A stretch of 64,000 bases of DNA, taken from Vagococcus salmoninarum (lineage in GTDB: Bacteria; Bacillota; Bacilli; Lactobacillales; Vagococcaceae). Positions 8,619-18,300 of the stretch are shown here, one piece after another (position 1 is the stretch's first letter; every line of letters starts with the position of its first letter). The position numbers were made by a program, and so were the translations under genes. Under the pieces are notes generated by a model. That model had not been told where the DNA came from. It saw only the letters and a program-made list of their open reading frames with translations, and searched no databases. The stretch spans positions 50,263 to 114,262 of the forward strand of contig NZ_NGJU01000011.1 of assembly GCF_003987495.1 (NCBI RefSeq), given 5' to 3'.

Positions 8619-9413
8619 TTAAAATTCATTTCTAATATAAGCAATATCAGCAACTATCGCTGAAAAATCTGTGGCCAATTGATAGCCGTATTCTAAAACA
8701 ATATCTGCTGTTGGTGTGTAAGTTTGATAGAGTCTTTGAAATGCTTTAAAATCTAAACTGCCATCAAAAATTCGCTGATGACCGTCGCCGACTCCATCAT
8801 TATTATGAACATGAAAGACTTTAATCTTAGTCCCTAAAGCTTTAATGACTGCTTCTAAATTCCAACTATTGGCATGAGCATGACCAATATCAATTAAGAC
8901 CTCATTTTCGATCTTTAAGCATTCGGCAATAAATTCCTCTTCCGTAAATAAGTTAGTCCCTAATGAATTGACCCCGGCATTTTCCACATATAAAGGCACA
9001 CCTGCTACTTTAGCTAATTTATTTAGTTCCGCTAAATTTTTACTCGCTTCACTAATCGTTTCTACTTTGTTTTCAGGAGTTATGATTTTATTATTATGGT
9101 GAAAAACAATGTGTTCTGCCTGAGTTTCTTTAGCTAGTTCAAAAATCTCAGTAACTTCTGCCATGGCGTAATCATAAGCTTCCGTCCCTTTGGCTGCACT
9201 ATGCTCGATGTTAAAGTAGGGGCCGTGAAGGCTAATCGGATGTTGTTTCAAATGAGGCATTTGTTTTTCCAAGGCTACTTGGAAAGCTGCATTTTTAAAA
9301 TTCGGAAAAATTTCAATGCCAATGTCTTGATTGTTAGGTATTTCTTTTAACAAGTCAAAAACATCATCAAAACTTGTTTCAATAAAAACATTACTACTCA
9401 CAAAAATTGTCAT
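8619..9413 (-). CDS. Sugar phosphate isomerase/epimerase-like TIM-barrel protein
   Basis: This 264-residue protein has the fold signature of xylose-isomerase-like TIM barrels (AP endonuclease 2 superfamily). Visible metal-site motifs include LHGPYFN, HHNN, VENAG, IDIGHAHAN, VFHVHNNDGVGDGHQ and a C-terminal LEYGY. The family includes sugar and inositol epimerases and isomerases, and the exact reaction cannot be read from the sequence. Its start (ATG 9413, GGAGA site) lies inside the end of the ATPase gene, a 20-base overlap, so it is translationally coupled to the sugar importer. It probably acts on the imported sugar or its product. Confidence 0.78.
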   Translation of the reverse strand: MTIFVSSNVFIETSFDDVFDLLKEIPNNQDIGIEIFPNFKNAAFQVALEKQMPHLKQHPISLHGPYFNIEHSAAKGTEAYDYAMAEVTEIFELAKETQAEHIVFHHNNKIITPENKVETISEASKNLAELNKLAKVAGVPLYVENAGVNSLGTNLFTEEEFIAECLKIENEVLIDIGHAHANSWNLEAVIKALGTKIKVFHVHNNDGVGDGHQRIFDGSLDFKAFQRLYQTYTPTADIVLEYGYQLATDFSAIVADIAYIRNEF

Positions 9414-10506
9414 GATCGATAATCTCCTTTGGGTATCCTAATGTATTTGTTGTGACTGGATCAAAAAAGTGGAGCTTATAAAAGTTAAAACGTAAGTAAA
9501 CCTCGTCAGTCACTTGCCACTTTTTATAATCGTCTAGGACAAGCCACTCACTATCACCTACAAGAACTGTAATCGCAAATGTAGCACCTAAGTTTTCAAT
9601 GTACTTCACTTGCCCTTTTAAACTATTCTCTTTCGGGGTTTTCGAGAGTTTCAAATGCTCAGGCCGAATGCCTAAAACTAACTTTGCTTGCTCCTGCTCG
9701 ACTAAGTAGTCTTGCCACCCTTGACTCAATTCAATGACTTGTTCTGATAGCCCCACTAAGCCTTTTTGATAAGTCACTGGCAGTAAATTCATTTTCGGGG
9801 AGCCGATGAATGAAGCGGTAAATAAGTTACTCGGAAAATGATAGACCCGCTCAGGCGTATCAATCATTTGAATTTCCCCTTCATTAAGTAGGACAATCCG
9901 CTGACCTATTGTCATAGCTTCGACTTGGTCATGGGTCACGTAAACAAAGGTCTGATGGTACGTTTCATGAATCTCAACTAATTGTTTACGAGCGGAATGA
10001 CGTAAGGTGACATCTAAATTCGATAACGGTTCGTCTAGTAAAAAATACTTTGAACGTTTAACGACGGCTCGAGCTAAAGCTACCCGTTGTCTTTGACCTC
10101 CCGATAAATCTTTCGGTAGGCGATCACGGTACTTTTCTAAACGTAACATAATTAAGACTTTTTCTAGTCGCCGTTCAATTTCGGTTTTTTCGACTTTATT
10201 GGCTTTTAAACCGAAGACAATGTTTTCCGTCACAGTCATATTCGGATATAAGGCGTAGTTTTGAAAAACCATTGCCATTTCCCGTTCACCACTTGGTAAG
10301 TTAGTGGCTTTTTGACCATTTAAATACAAGTCCCCTTGGCTAATCCCTTCTAAACCGGCAATCATCCGTAGGGTTGTTGACTTGCCACAGCCAGAGGGTC
10401 CTAATAAAACTAAACGCTCCCCTTCTTTAATTTTTAAGTTTAAGTTAGTGATAACCGCTGTCTCACCATAGTTTTTTGAAACGTTTTTTAATTCTATTTC
10501 ATTCAT
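9394..10506 (-). CDS. Sugar ABC transporter ATP-binding protein, MsmK/UgpC type
   Basis: This 370-residue ATPase has Walker A GPSGCGKST (about residue 37), a Q-loop FQNYALYPNMTV, the LSGGQRQRVALARA signature, Walker B YFLLDEPLSNLD and the H-loop THDQ. A C-terminal regulatory/TOBE region with GIRPEHL follows. This is the architecture of ATPases that energise CUT1 oligosaccharide importers. It lies 9 bases after the second permease, with GGAG before its start, and overlaps the isomerase-like gene. In streptococci one MsmK can serve several transporters; this one is encoded with its own permeases. Confidence 0.92.
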   Translation of the reverse strand: MNEIELKNVSKNYGETAVITNLNLKIKEGERLVLLGPSGCGKSTTLRMIAGLEGISQGDLYLNGQKATNLPSGEREMAMVFQNYALYPNMTVTENIVFGLKANKVEKTEIERRLEKVLIMLRLEKYRDRLPKDLSGGQRQRVALARAVVKRSKYFLLDEPLSNLDVTLRHSARKQLVEIHETYHQTFVYVTHDQVEAMTIGQRIVLLNEGEIQMIDTPERVYHFPSNLFTASFIGSPKMNLLPVTYQKGLVGLSEQVIELSQGWQDYLVEQEQAKLVLGIRPEHLKLSKTPKENSLKGQVKYIENLGATFAITVLVGDSEWLVLDDYKKWQVTDEVYLRFNFYKLHFFDPVTTNTLGYPKEIIDHDNFCE

Positions 10507-10515
10507 AGTCTGCTC

Positions 10516-11340
10516 CTATTTGATCCCTGCTGACACGAAGGTCCCAATGATGTATTTTTGAAAAATTAAGTAAAGAGTTAACGGCACAATCATCGTCACA
10601 ACTGAAACCGACATCGCCACCGTAAAGTTAGTGCCGCCTTCAGCACTAATGTAATTTTGTAAAGCTAAAGGTAAGGTGTAATTTTCCGTCTTCTTTAAGA
10701 TTAAGACGGGCCAGACATATTCGTTCCAAGTCGTAATAAAGAACCAGATGCCAGTTGAAGAAATTGCGTGACGGCTTAAAGGAAAGACAATCCCAGTCAT
10801 AATTTTGCCATCTTTAATATTGTCTAGTTTCGCCGCTTCAATTAACGTTTTGGGAATTGAACGCATGGTTTGGGTCAGTAAAAAAATTCCCATGGCATCG
10901 GCAAGTTGAGGTAAAATGACGCCCCAAACGGAATCGATTAAGCCAACTCGGGCCACCATTAAATAATTTGGAATCATCGTCACAGTAAAAGGAATAAAAA
11001 TCGTTCCCACGAGAATAATATAAAGGGGCCGTTTGCCTTTAAACTCAAAAAATACTAAGGCATAGGCGGCAAAAAATGAGGTTATTAACTTCACGACTGT
11101 TGAGACACTTGCCACGATAAAGGTGTTCATAGTGATTTTAACAATTGGTAACGTATCGAATAAATAGCGGTAATTATCCCCGGTAAAATTGACTGGAATT
11201 AAATTTAAAATAGTATGATAGGCTTCTTTTAAAGGTTTAAAAGAGTTACTAATTGAAAAAATAATTGGATACATCGCTGTTAAAATAAGTAATAGAAAAA
11301 CTAAGTGCCACCAACTAAAAGTTAATTTATTAGTTTTCAT
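10516..11340 (-). CDS. Carbohydrate ABC transporter permease, MalG/UgpE type
   Basis: This 274-residue membrane protein has six predicted helices and the EAA loop (IEAAKLDNIKDGKIMTGIVFPLS) that docks on the ATPase. The C-terminal form (FQKYIIGTFVSAGIK) is typical of CUT1 inner permeases. I chose ATG 11340, preceded by AAGGGAG at 6-base spacing, rather than an upstream in-frame start at 11361. The gene overlaps the end of the first permease by 11 bases, indicating translational coupling. With the upstream permease it forms the channel of the sugar importer. Confidence 0.9.
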   Translation of the reverse strand: MKTNKLTFSWWHLVFLLLILTAMYPIIFSISNSFKPLKEAYHTILNLIPVNFTGDNYRYLFDTLPIVKITMNTFIVASVSTVVKLITSFFAAYALVFFEFKGKRPLYIILVGTIFIPFTVTMIPNYLMVARVGLIDSVWGVILPQLADAMGIFLLTQTMRSIPKTLIEAAKLDNIKDGKIMTGIVFPLSRHAISSTGIWFFITTWNEYVWPVLILKKTENYTLPLALQNYISAEGGTNFTVAMSVSVVTMIVPLTLYLIFQKYIIGTFVSAGIK

Positions 11341-12226
11341 AATAAACTCCCTTCTCAACAAACTTGAATTCCAGCACTAGTAGGACAGCGAAAATCACCA
11401 TCGTCAAAACGGATAAAGCAGATGACATGCCTGTGTTATACATTTCAAAGGCTTGTTGATAAGAACTGTAAATCAAGTTAGAACTCCCTTGATTAGGGCC
11501 GCCTTGGGTAATTACTTTAATCGGCGTAAAAACGTATTGCAGGCCTTGGACGATGGTAATAATGAAGATGTAAATCCCGGTTGAACTACTCATCGGTAAG
11601 ACAATTTTAAAGAAAATCGTTGTGTTTGATAAATTATCCAGACGTGCAGCTTCAATTAGTTCCCGAGACACTCCGGCTACTGCTGCATATAACACGATAA
11701 AATTATAACCAAAGACTTTCCAAGACGTAATCAAACTAATCACAAAAATCACCCAACCATCGAGCTTTGTCCAAAAAGGCATTGTTATGCCAACCTTACC
11801 TAAAATAATCGCTAAAGGCCCTGAAACTGGATTTAATATCCAAGTAAACAAAATCGAAGCCACGACTAAAGAAATAACTGCTGGGACAAAGAGCATGGTT
11901 TTATAAAATGTTTGGTATTTCTTAATTATTTGGTCCATTACAAAAGATAAAACATAAGGGACTACACAACAAAAGATCACGAGAAAGACAATGTATAGTA
12001 AGGTATTTAACATGATTTTATAACTATTTTTGTCTTGAAAAATCGTTATGTAATTGGCTAATCCAACAAACTCTTTAGTTGGTGAAACCATGTTCCACTT
12101 AAAAAAGCTCAGATAAACGGTATAAAGTAGTGGCCAAATCATAAAGACGATAAAAATTAACATCGAAGGTAATAAGTATAACAACCCTTTCAGACTAGCC
12201 AGTTTGTTACTAACTGGGACTTTCAT
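11330..12226 (-). CDS. Carbohydrate ABC transporter permease, MalF/UgpA type
   Basis: This 298-residue membrane protein has six predicted helices, the first at about residues 13-34. The EAA loop reads LIEAARLDNLSNTTIFFKIVLPM, and the segment VFTPIKVITQGGPNQGSSNLIY is diagnostic for this permease class. It is the partner of the downstream permease. Its ribosome site is weak (ATGAGTG) and it follows the binding-protein gene across an 87-base gap containing a stem-loop, an arrangement that usually yields less permease than binding protein. Confidence 0.9.
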   Translation of the reverse strand: MKVPVSNKLASLKGLLYLLPSMLIFIVFMIWPLLYTVYLSFFKWNMVSPTKEFVGLANYITIFQDKNSYKIMLNTLLYIVFLVIFCCVVPYVLSFVMDQIIKKYQTFYKTMLFVPAVISLVVASILFTWILNPVSGPLAIILGKVGITMPFWTKLDGWVIFVISLITSWKVFGYNFIVLYAAVAGVSRELIEAARLDNLSNTTIFFKIVLPMSSSTGIYIFIITIVQGLQYVFTPIKVITQGGPNQGSSNLIYSSYQQAFEMYNTGMSSALSVLTMVIFAVLLVLEFKFVEKGVYYEN

Positions 12227-12268
12227 TAATATTCACTCATTTCTAAAAAATAGGCTCTTTGATAAAAT

Positions 12269-12302
12269 AAACTAAGGACAGTTCTGAGCCGTCACTTAGT
12301 TT
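12269..12302 (-). terminator. Stem-loop between binding protein and permease genes
   Basis: AAACTAAG pairs with CTTAGTTT around an 18-base loop that can pair further internally. On the minus strand it is followed by ATTTTATC, so it is a weak terminator or RNA-stabilising structure within the operon. Confidence 0.5.
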
Positions 12303-12313
12303 AAGCTAATTGT

Positions 12314-13639
12314 TTATTTCAAAAGTTCGTTAATTTCTTTTTGTGTTTGTTCTAAAGCTTCAGCCACTGGGACTTTGCCTGTTAAAATTTGGTCACGCAT
12401 GTCTAATAATTTTTGTTCCGCGGCTAAACCGGAATCTCCCGGGAAAGAACTCCATGAAACGACTTTATCCATTTGGGCAATCGCTGGCTGCATCATTTCA
12501 TTTTCAGCTAAGAAAGCTTTCAGGCCGTTTTCAGCCTCCGCTACGTCTTTACGAGGTGGCACGTAACCTGTGCCTTTCGTCCATTCTGAGACACTTTCTA
12601 TGCTGTATAAATACTTCATGAATTCCCATGAGGCTTTTTTCTTTTCATCTGTTGTGGCAGTAATTGCTAGCATTGCACCACCAGCCGGTAATTGTGGTGT
12701 CTTGCCTTCCCAGGCTGGTGAAGAAACCGTTGTGGCAGCAAAATTAATATTACTTTGGACGTTATTTCTTTGGGCAATCGTTGTATACAACATTGCCACA
12801 TCCCCTTTAATAAAACTTTGAACCCCTTCGTCCCAACCAATGTTCGGTGCTGATTTATCGGTTAAAACCATATCCGCCCATAATTGGTAGGCTTCGATTC
12901 CTTCTGGTGAAGCAAAGGTGGCTTTCCCTTCAGTAATAAAAGTCGCGCCATTACTTTCTAATAAAGCTTGAGTCGCCCAGTTATCCATTGGCTCTTGAAT
13001 GTAAACCCCATATTTCGCTGTTTTTTCTTTAATTGTTTTAGCAAAACTTTTAACTTCTTGCCAAGTCTTTGGTCCTGTTGCTGACAAACCAGCTTCTTTT
13101 AAAAGGTCTTGATTGATGTATAACACTGGAGTACTTAAAGAATAAGGCACACCAACTTGTTTGCCCTCATTATTTTTAGCCAAATCTAAGACATTTGGTA
13201 AAAAATTATCTTCTAAAAAGGTGGCGTTGTCAGGATCCATCTCTGCTGCTAATTTTTGTGGTTCTGAATACTCAAAATTAGTTGAAAAATAATCAAGAAA
13301 GGCCCAACCAATTTGAACAACATCTGGGGTTGTTTTTGAAGCGACAGCTGCTTGCATGTTTTGCATTAAGCCTTTATACATATCTGGGTTGAATTTTTCA
13401 GTCACTTGGATGTTATCTTGCGATTGATTAAACGTATCAACTAAGGCTGTTACGGTTTTACCGCCTTGGGTATCTGCATTGGCGTGCCAATATTCGATAC
13501 TCACTTTTTCTTGTTGCTCTTTCGTTTTACTAGTCTCAGCCTTTTCCGCTGACTCCCCTTGACTACAACCAGCTAACAAACCTAGACTTAACAAGGCCAC
13601 TGCACTTAAACTTAAAAATTTATGACTGACTTTTTTCAA
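12314..13639 (-). CDS. Sugar ABC transporter substrate-binding lipoprotein
   Basis: This 441-residue extracellular solute-binding protein (family 1, UgpB/MalE type) has a lipoprotein signal ending in LLAGC. The mature part starts with a Ser/Glu/Lys-rich linker and then IEYWHANADTQGGKT. The start is taken as TTG at 13639, because GGAGGGAAG lies at the right distance and the signal peptide then has a normal length; the frame extends upstream to 13699 without a better site. It is first of the binding protein-permease-permease-ATPase-isomerase operon. The ligand is unknown; neighbouring mannosidases make a manno-oligosaccharide or N-glycan fragment plausible. Confidence 0.88.
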   Translation of the reverse strand: MKKVSHKFLSLSAVALLSLGLLAGCSQGESAEKAETSKTKEQQEKVSIEYWHANADTQGGKTVTALVDTFNQSQDNIQVTEKFNPDMYKGLMQNMQAAVASKTTPDVVQIGWAFLDYFSTNFEYSEPQKLAAEMDPDNATFLEDNFLPNVLDLAKNNEGKQVGVPYSLSTPVLYINQDLLKEAGLSATGPKTWQEVKSFAKTIKEKTAKYGVYIQEPMDNWATQALLESNGATFITEGKATFASPEGIEAYQLWADMVLTDKSAPNIGWDEGVQSFIKGDVAMLYTTIAQRNNVQSNINFAATTVSSPAWEGKTPQLPAGGAMLAITATTDEKKKASWEFMKYLYSIESVSEWTKGTGYVPPRKDVAEAENGLKAFLAENEMMQPAIAQMDKVVSWSSFPGDSGLAAEQKLLDMRDQILTGKVPVAEALEQTQKEINELLK

Positions 13640-13700
13640 TTTATCTTCCCTCCACTTTTTAACTGTTTCATTAGCAAGGTTGCCCTCTGAACTTAGCACC

Positions 13701-13717
13701 TTACAAACACATTGTAA
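13701..13717. promoter_or_regulatory. Inverted-repeat operator candidate, site 1
   Basis: TTACAA-ACACA-TTGTAA is a 6-base inverted repeat. It lies downstream of the likely promoter of the sugar importer operon and 25 bases from a similar element at 13726-13742. Confidence 0.45.
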
Positions 13718-13723
13718 TGAATG

Positions 13724-13752
13724 AATGTAAATACGTTGTAAAATTTCAGCAA
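13724..13752 (-). promoter_or_regulatory. Promoter of the sugar importer operon, with operator-like repeat
   Basis: On the minus strand TTGCTG (13747-13752) and TACATT (13724-13729) are 17 bases apart. An operator-like TTTACAACGTATTTACA (13726-13742) covers the spacer and part of the -10, resembling the repeat at 13701-13717. The regulator is not identified. Confidence 0.45.
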
Positions 13753-13772
13753 GATTAGCGTTATTATTACGT

Positions 13773-13799
13773 AAAAAAAAGCCCTTAGGCTCTTTTTTA
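13773..13799 (-). terminator. Terminator of the downstream WxL locus
   Basis: On the minus strand a short AGCC-TAAG-GGCT hairpin is followed by eight T residues, directly after the stop codon of the DUF916 gene. Confidence 0.75.
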
Positions 13800-14810
13800 A
13801 CTATTTTTAGCTTTTAATAAAACATAATACAAAATTCCCGTACTTATTGGTAGACAACTAGCAACTAATACTAAAGGGAATAATGACTTACTTTTTTTAT
13901 CACTCATAAGTTGAGGCTCAGCTCCCTCTGTTTCTTCAACTTCTACTGTGAAGCCCTCCTCCCAAGACCACTCTTGATCGGCCCTTTTTATAGTTGTCTT
14001 TGTCAAGTATTCTCCTGCTGCTAATTTAGTGGCAGGCATTGAGTAATTAAAAATCGACATTGGGGCTAACTTAAAATCCGTTAGTTGGCTTTCAGCTAAG
14101 GGCTCCTCAGTACCAGCTTCATACAAAGTTGTCCTTAAGCTTAATTCTTTGCCAATTAGCCGTGAATCATTGGTAATTCCTAAAGTCACAAAGCTTTGAT
14201 TATTGTCATGTTGATAAGTCGTTGCCAAGGAATTTAACTTTAAAGGGACTTCTTTGTGATTTTGACGTAGGGAAACTGAAAAGACAAAGGCATATTCATT
14301 TTCAACTGAAAAGCCTGAGACTTCCTCTCTTGCCCCAGTGACTTCTTGTAACTGAATCCCACCTAATAAAAGACCATCGAAATGCTCAGTTGGCATCTTT
14401 AAATCAAAAGTAACGGCTTGACTAGTCTGAGCTTTGACTAAAATTTCTTTTGGTCCTGTTAAATAATCGACTAAGGAATACCTTAAAGCTGGTGTGTTTT
14501 GCAACCGACTTTCCCCATATTCAATCAGCCCTTCAGGTGTTGTCTTGCTATCATTAATCGAAATTTTTATCATCATGTCGCGATTTTCATAATTGTGAAT
14601 TCTTGTGACTAACCTTTGCTCGGCCCCAAGTTCAACTAATAAATCAAAGTAATTTCCTTCTGCAAGTTGATTTTCTGGAATCTCATTGTGGTACGTAAAG
14701 CCGATACCAACACTGTCCTTATCCATAGCTAAGCTCACATTGCTCTGATTTATCATTAACAAACTAACGCTAATAAATGTAAGTATCTTTTTCATAGTCA
14801 TCACTTTCAA
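13797..14810 (-). CDS. DUF916/DUF3324 WxL-associated membrane protein (locus B)
   Basis: This 337-residue protein has an N-terminal signal peptide, an extracellular DUF916 domain (about 30-150: GIGFTYHNEIPENQL, SINDSKTT, FDLKMP, GLLLGGIQL), a DUF3324 domain (about 160-290) and one C-terminal transmembrane helix with a short basic tail. Such proteins are encoded in most WxL loci and are thought to hold or bind WxL proteins at the cell surface. The best ribosome site (TGAGGAGT) serves a TTG start at 14810. It is last of the locus-B genes, 20 bases after the signal-peptidase homologue. It resembles the protein at 20058-21071 closely, consistent with duplication. Confidence 0.85.
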   Translation of the reverse strand: MKVMTMKKILTFISVSLLMINQSNVSLAMDKDSVGIGFTYHNEIPENQLAEGNYFDLLVELGAEQRLVTRIHNYENRDMMIKISINDSKTTPEGLIEYGESRLQNTPALRYSLVDYLTGPKEILVKAQTSQAVTFDLKMPTEHFDGLLLGGIQLQEVTGAREEVSGFSVENEYAFVFSVSLRQNHKEVPLKLNSLATTYQHDNNQSFVTLGITNDSRLIGKELSLRTTLYEAGTEEPLAESQLTDFKLAPMSIFNYSMPATKLAAGEYLTKTTIKRADQEWSWEEGFTVEVEETEGAEPQLMSDKKSKSLFPLVLVASCLPISTGILYYVLLKAKNS

Positions 14811-14830
14811 TCATTCGTTAACTCCTCAGT

Positions 14831-15388
14831 TCAATATATTTCTAACTGTCCTAAAGGCCAGAGTTTGGCACTAACTTTGCCTTTAATTTGTTCCTCATGA
14901 ACAAAACCAAACTCCCGACTATCTTGTGCTATCTGCCGGTTATCGCCTAAGACAAAGTAACTTTTCGCCGGTACTTTTCCTTGGCCAGTCACCCCTCTTA
15001 AAGTAAAATCAGCTGTCAAAAGACTGCTAACTAAGTCGGCTTTTCCCCTGGCTAAATAATCTTCCCCAAGTTCTTCTGCATCCACATAGAGCTGATCATT
15101 TTTATAATAAAGATCTTCACCAGCTAAGCCAATCACCCGACTAAGAGTTAGTTTGCCCTCTTGAGCCGGACTTGTAAAATAAACTAAATCGAAACGCCTA
15201 ATCCGCTCATTAGAGCTAATAGCTAGAATATCTTGAGCTAAGAAAGTCGGTGCCATTTCATTACTTTGAACAACAGCTATTCGGAAAGTTAGCCCAATTG
15301 CTAATAGCGTCAAAGTGGTTCCCATAATGGCAGCCATTAACAGAATCGAAAAAGAAAATCTGTTTGGCTTTTTTCGCTTTTCTTTCAT
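14831..15388 (-). CDS. Signal peptidase I homologue lacking the catalytic Ser-Lys dyad (locus B)
   Basis: This 185-residue membrane protein has one N-terminal helix (about 12-37) and the signal peptidase I fold motifs, including GDNRQIAQDSREFGFV (box E). However, box B reads QSNEMAPTF, so the residue before Met, normally the nucleophilic serine, is Glu44. The lysine normally before RVIG is Ser83 (LTLSRVIGLAGED). I read both codons directly (GAA and AGT). It is therefore probably not a protease. The pilus protein SipA of Streptococcus pyogenes is a known case of a dyad-less homologue that assists assembly. It starts 3 bases after the giant WxL gene, so it is coupled to it. Confidence 0.82.
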   Translation of the reverse strand: MKEKRKKPNRFSFSILLMAAIMGTTLTLLAIGLTFRIAVVQSNEMAPTFLAQDILAISSNERIRRFDLVYFTSPAQEGKLTLSRVIGLAGEDLYYKNDQLYVDAEELGEDYLARGKADLVSSLLTADFTLRGVTGQGKVPAKSYFVLGDNRQIAQDSREFGFVHEEQIKGKVSAKLWPLGQLEIY

Positions 15389-15391
15389 TTT

Positions 15392-18300
15392 CTATTCAAT
15401 CGTATCTCGAAGTGTCCAACGAATGACGCCTTGATAAAACCCTTCTGTTCGAGGAATATCGACTGCTTCAAGCTGAAATTTTAAGCCCTCAGCGGTCACT
15501 TCCCGTCCCCAGCTATCAGTAATTACATGACGCTTTTCTGGATTGTTTTCTGCTGCTTGATAAATTTCTTGAGCCGAACTGCCTAAAGTTAAAAGCTGAT
15601 CCTTATATAAGTACTTTAGTGAGCCTTTTTTAACGTCGAGACCATTCGTCATTTCCATCACAACTTGAGCCGTAACACTCCAAGTTCCGCCTCCTTTCCT
15701 CGTATCATCAACAACTAAGGGCTCACTAATATCTTGCTGATTAACGCCAACTTGCTGATGATAATCAGTAATTAAATGGCTACCAAAATCAACTAATTTT
15801 GGTGCTGATTCAAGGATTAAAAGTCCCCCAACTTCTCCACCAGGGTTACTAACACGGCCTTCTCCTTGGACAGTCTCATAAGTACTATCTGGATTAAGTG
15901 GTCCCGGAATAAAGGGCGTTTCTCGTGGGGTCTCACCAATTCCAAGAGCTTGATTTTCAATGACGGTGCCAACTGCTTCCCGGTTCACACTTGCCTTAAA
16001 GACAATGGTTTGAACATCCCCTGGTTCAAGTTCACCAAGTTCAATTGTTAAGAGCCGACTTTCTTCATCATAATCAACTCTTTCTTGGTGAACGAGGGCA
16101 TCGTTGATTCGTAAGTCACTCGTCTCTAAGGAGAAATCCACGCCTAAAGGTAAGGTGTCTTCAAAAATAGTTTTTCTTAAGACTTTTCTACTATTATCGT
16201 CATCACTGTTTTCAATTGTGATTGAGTAAGTTAATTGACTACCAACTTGGCTAACTTCTTGCCCTTGACCATCAGTCGTGTCAGAAGAAACCGTTTTAGT
16301 AACGACTGGCGGACTAGGTAAGACATCTTCGATTTCTAATGAAGGCGCTGACTGAAAGCGTTCCTCTAAGAGGGCATCATGATAGCCCTGATAAGCTTCA
16401 TAATTAACTGCCGAAACAGAAAGATTCCCTGGCACGCCATCTGGCTCTATAGTGTAAGTGGCTGGTGGGTTAGTTACTAATAGTTCTCCACTTGTCGGAT
16501 CCCTCTTAAGTTCAGTTAAATCTTTAGCGTAAATCTCCACAATTTCTTCTGATAAATCAAAATACCTTGGTAAATTAATTAGCCAGTTTTTTTTCGTTGA
16601 GCTACTCGGGCTACTTTCAGTAGTAATAATCTGGGAGACTAACTCCCCTTGCTCGTCTCTTAAAAATTCTTGATTCACTTTAATAAAAAGTTTAAGCATT
16701 TCTAGCTCTTCTTGATCCCGTTCATCAAAGAGATCAATGGTTCCCTCAAGTTGTTTCGTCCCATTTGTCACCTCAGGCGTTGCCAAAACTAAACTAGCTG
16801 GTGGGGTGACATCTTCAACGATTCGTTCAGGGGCTTGAAGGTCTTCTGGTCGGCTAAAGACATTTCGCTCAGAGTCTTCAGCAAGTTCTCCTCGCCAAGC
16901 TTTAGTGACCTGGATTACGTCCCCTCTTTGCAAAAAGCCTTCCTCATCCGTAGCTCCTTTAAAAAGGCCGGCCCGAGGCTCTTCATCATAAACAACTAAG
17001 CCAGGATTATTATTATTCATCCCATAAGTTGGGGCAATAATTTCTTCCGTTTCACCAGATTTTTTCGTTATTTTGACTTTGACAAAGACTTCATCTGTCC
17101 AAGCATCCCGGCCACCTTCAGTTCCGACTGGGACAGTGGCATGACCAAAAACAAATTTGTCCGCATTAGTTGGTTGTCTTAATTCATCGATAACAGGTGG
17201 GGCATTATTACCACTCATTCGGGCAAATGCTGTGGCACCTAACCCACCTTGACTATAAACTTCGGTAAAGTTATTATCGTCACTTTCCTCTACTTGATTA
17301 AAATTAGTTCCTGATAAAGCATAACTAAAAAGTGGCCAATCATGATCCGGATCGCCATCTAAGTGACTGCCTTTCCGCCAAACACTTAAATTCGAGTTTA
17401 CCGACTCTAAGCGGGAGCCCCCACTAACATTAAAAATATTCCCACCACCTGGTCGCTCGTTTCTAAAATCAAAAAAACGCACCTTATCTAAAGCGATTGT
17501 TGAGCGACTTGTGTTAAAAATACCGCTGCCTTCCGAAGCCGTTCGACCCCTGGCAATAAAAGTCGTTCCTTCGTTGGCGCTAATACTAGCGGTCTGGTTA
17601 TGAGTGTCGATTGCTGCCCCAAAGTCAGCATCAATCTCAACGACTGAGCCTTCACCACTTAATTCGAATTGACTGTTATCACCTTCTGTATATAAAATCC
17701 CTTGGTTACGGTTAACACCTCCTGGATTTTGAGGTTGCCCACTGCCTTGATTATAAACGGATACTTTCCCACCAGAATTAACTATAAAACGATTATTAGG
17801 GTTACGCATCCGGACAGCTGGTGCGGTTGCTGCTGCTGAATTAGCAGTGCCACCTCTAATCTTACGAATATTAATTTTCGAGTTGCTTTCAGCTAAAAAG
17901 GTTTGGCCGCCATTGACCCTAAATCTTAAAGTAGCTGCTCGGTCATTAGCACCTCCAGATGATGTTAGATTGAGCGAACTGCCATTGCTAACACTAAAAC
18001 GACCGTTTTGACTGTTCAGCAACATGGCAGGTGTTCCTGTTGCAAAAATGTCGATCTTACCGCCATTGTTGACTTCGATACGAGAATTAGGACCAATCAT
18101 CGAAACTAAAGTACCATTATCACCTGCACTTTGACGATTGCCAGTTCCTTGGAGCAGACTGTTCTGACCATCGACACTAAAACTGGAAGGATTCGTCTGA
18201 TTAAAGAGTAAACCTGTTTCTGAGTGGATAACTAGCTGGCCACCTTGATCGATAGTAGTTTCCGTTCCTGAAACATTGCTGAAAAAAAATCCGCCCCCAA

